A stretch of DNA of 5,543 nt from the NCBI GenBank assembly GCA_030431945.1, contig JAUIIF010000340.1, forward strand, positions 1 to 5,543, read 5' to 3'. The notes beneath the pieces are model-generated. The model was not told the DNA's origin, did not search any database, and saw only the letters and a list, made by a program, of their open reading frames with translations. This stretch comes from Bacteroidia bacterium (GTDB lineage: Bacteria; Bacteroidota; Bacteroidia; Chitinophagales; Saprospiraceae). Shown here one piece after another: positions 4,869 to 5,543 of the stretch. How positions within the stretch are numbered: position 1 is the first letter of the stretch; the number at the start of each line of letters is the position of its first letter. The translations under genes were made by a program, and so were the position numbers.

Positions 4869-5543
4869 ATGGCTCAAATAGAGCTGATCATGCCCAAGAT
4901 GGGCGAGAGTATCATCGAAGCCACCATCCTGAACTGGGTGAAACAAGTGGGGGATACCGTTGAAGTAGACGACACGATTCTGGAAATCGCGACGGACAAA
5001 GTAGACAGTGAAGTACCCTCGCCCGTAGACGGCACCATCGCAAAAATTTTGTTTGAGCAGGATACCGTGGTGGCCGTCGGCCAGGTTATCGCCCTGATTG
5101 AAACGGAAGCCGACGCTGCGGTGGCGGCCAGCCCCGCCACCGGCGCTGCGGTGGCTGAGGCTCCGGAAACGGCCCCCGCCGCGCCTGCGCCTCCACCGGC
5201 CCCGGCACCTGCGGCCGCGCCTGCTCCTCAGGCAAGTTCGGCCCCTGCTCCGGTAAGCACCTCCGGCCGTTTTTACAGTCCCCTGGTGCGCACTATGGCC
5301 CGGGCGGAACATATCGGCCAGGCCGAACTGGACCAGATCCCCGGCTCCGGTAAAGACGGGCGGGTCAATAAAGCCGATATGCTCGCTTACCTGAAGCGGC
5401 GGGACAACAGCTTCATCAACGGTACCGCCGGGGCCGCCGCCCCGCAGGCCGCTCCGGCTAAACAGGCCCCGCCCACGAGCACCCCGCAACCCGTGAACAA
5501 CGGTGCCGACGAAATCATTGAAATGGGCCGGATGCGGAAGCTG
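4869..5543 (+). CDS. 2-oxo acid dehydrogenase E2 subunit, lipoyl dihydrolipoamide acyltransferase (C-terminus cut by window end)
   Basis: The 225 visible codons stay open to the window end. Residues 3-78 are a biotinyl/lipoyl domain with lipoylation site Lys44 in EIATDKVDSEVPSPVDG. An Ala/Pro-rich swinging linker follows (about 82-130), containing an in-frame 12-bp direct repeat (5114-5125 and 5144-5155). Residues 134-176 are the peripheral subunit (E3/E1)-binding domain, with YSPLVRTMARAEHI and GSGKDGRVNKADMLAYL. A second Ala/Pro linker (about 185-210) leads to EIIEMGRMRKL, the beginning of the acyltransferase domain; the catalytic HxxxD region is outside the window. E2 forms the core of pyruvate, 2-oxoglutarate or branched-chain 2-oxo acid dehydrogenase complexes in the cytosol. 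A single lipoyl domain and the wording of the lipoyl segment recall branched-chain-type E2 of Bacteroidota, but substrate type is not decidable here. The ATG has no Shine-Dalgarno sequence, only an A-rich leader. No E1 or E3 gene lies directly upstream. Confidence 0.95.
   Translation, partial: MAQIELIMPKMGESIIEATILNWVKQVGDTVEVDDTILEIATDKVDSEVPSPVDGTIAKILFEQDTVVAVGQVIALIETEADAAVAASPATGAAVAEAPETAPAAPAPPPAPAPAAAPAPQASSAPAPVSTSGRFYSPLVRTMARAEHIGQAELDQIPGSGKDGRVNKADMLAYLKRRDNSFINGTAGAAAPQAAPAKQAPPTSTPQPVNNGADEIIEMGRMRKL

Noticed and set aside
4833..5489. 218-codon minus-strand open frame over the E2 gene
   Set aside because: Its Arg/Gly-rich translation mirrors the Ala/Pro-rich E2 linker codons. 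The plus-strand frame has clear lipoyl and E3-binding domains.
1..5543. Mobile element, CRISPR array, tRNA/rRNA or defence-type system
   Set aside because: No transposase, integrase, terminal repeats, repeat-spacer pattern or RNA gene signature was seen on either strand. The genes are housekeeping or common accessory types.

Overview
The window looks like ordinary chromosomal sequence from a fairly GC-rich member of the Bacteroidota. Three things suggest this. Promoter-like octamers match the Bacteroidota -7 element TAnnTTTG. Start codons mostly lack a Shine-Dalgarno sequence. One gene encodes a secreted zinc metalloprotease of the DUF5117/DUF4953 type, which is typical of that phylum. A marine Saprospiria/Lewinella-like lineage would fit the GC-rich coding style, but this is a guess from composition and protein flavour, not from a marker gene.

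Layout from left to right: (1) positions 1-449, minus strand, hold an Lrp/AsnC-family regulator, nearly complete but cut at its C-terminus by the window edge. (2) Positions 450-596 are a short divergent control region. It carries a dyad that matches the E. coli Lrp consensus at 13 of 15 positions, a second long-spaced inverted repeat, and a good Bacteroidota-type promoter for the next gene. (3) Positions 597-1892, plus strand, encode a complete PLP-dependent trans-sulfuration enzyme of the cystathionine gamma-synthase/lyase family. (4) Positions 1893-2023 separate two convergent genes and contain a perfect 14-bp hairpin that can serve as a bidirectional terminator. (5) Positions 2024-4468, minus strand, encode a complete 814-residue exported metzincin-type metalloprotease. 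(6) Positions 4469-4868 are a roughly 400-bp divergent intergenic region with promoter candidates and several small inverted repeats but no convincing gene. (7) Positions 4869-5543, plus strand, hold the 5' part of a 2-oxo acid dehydrogenase E2 subunit (lipoyl domain, E3-binding domain, start of the catalytic domain), cut by the window end.

The one functional pairing the sequence supports is the Lrp-type regulator with the divergent sulfur amino acid enzyme: Lrp/AsnC proteins commonly sense amino acids and control neighbouring amino acid metabolism genes. The metalloprotease and the E2 gene share a divergent upstream region but have no obvious functional link. I found no mobile element, CRISPR array, tRNA, rRNA or novel defence-like system. 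The most useful leads are regulatory: the Lrp-like dyad, the very short predicted leader of the PLP enzyme gene, and the unexplained structures in the 400-bp intergenic region.
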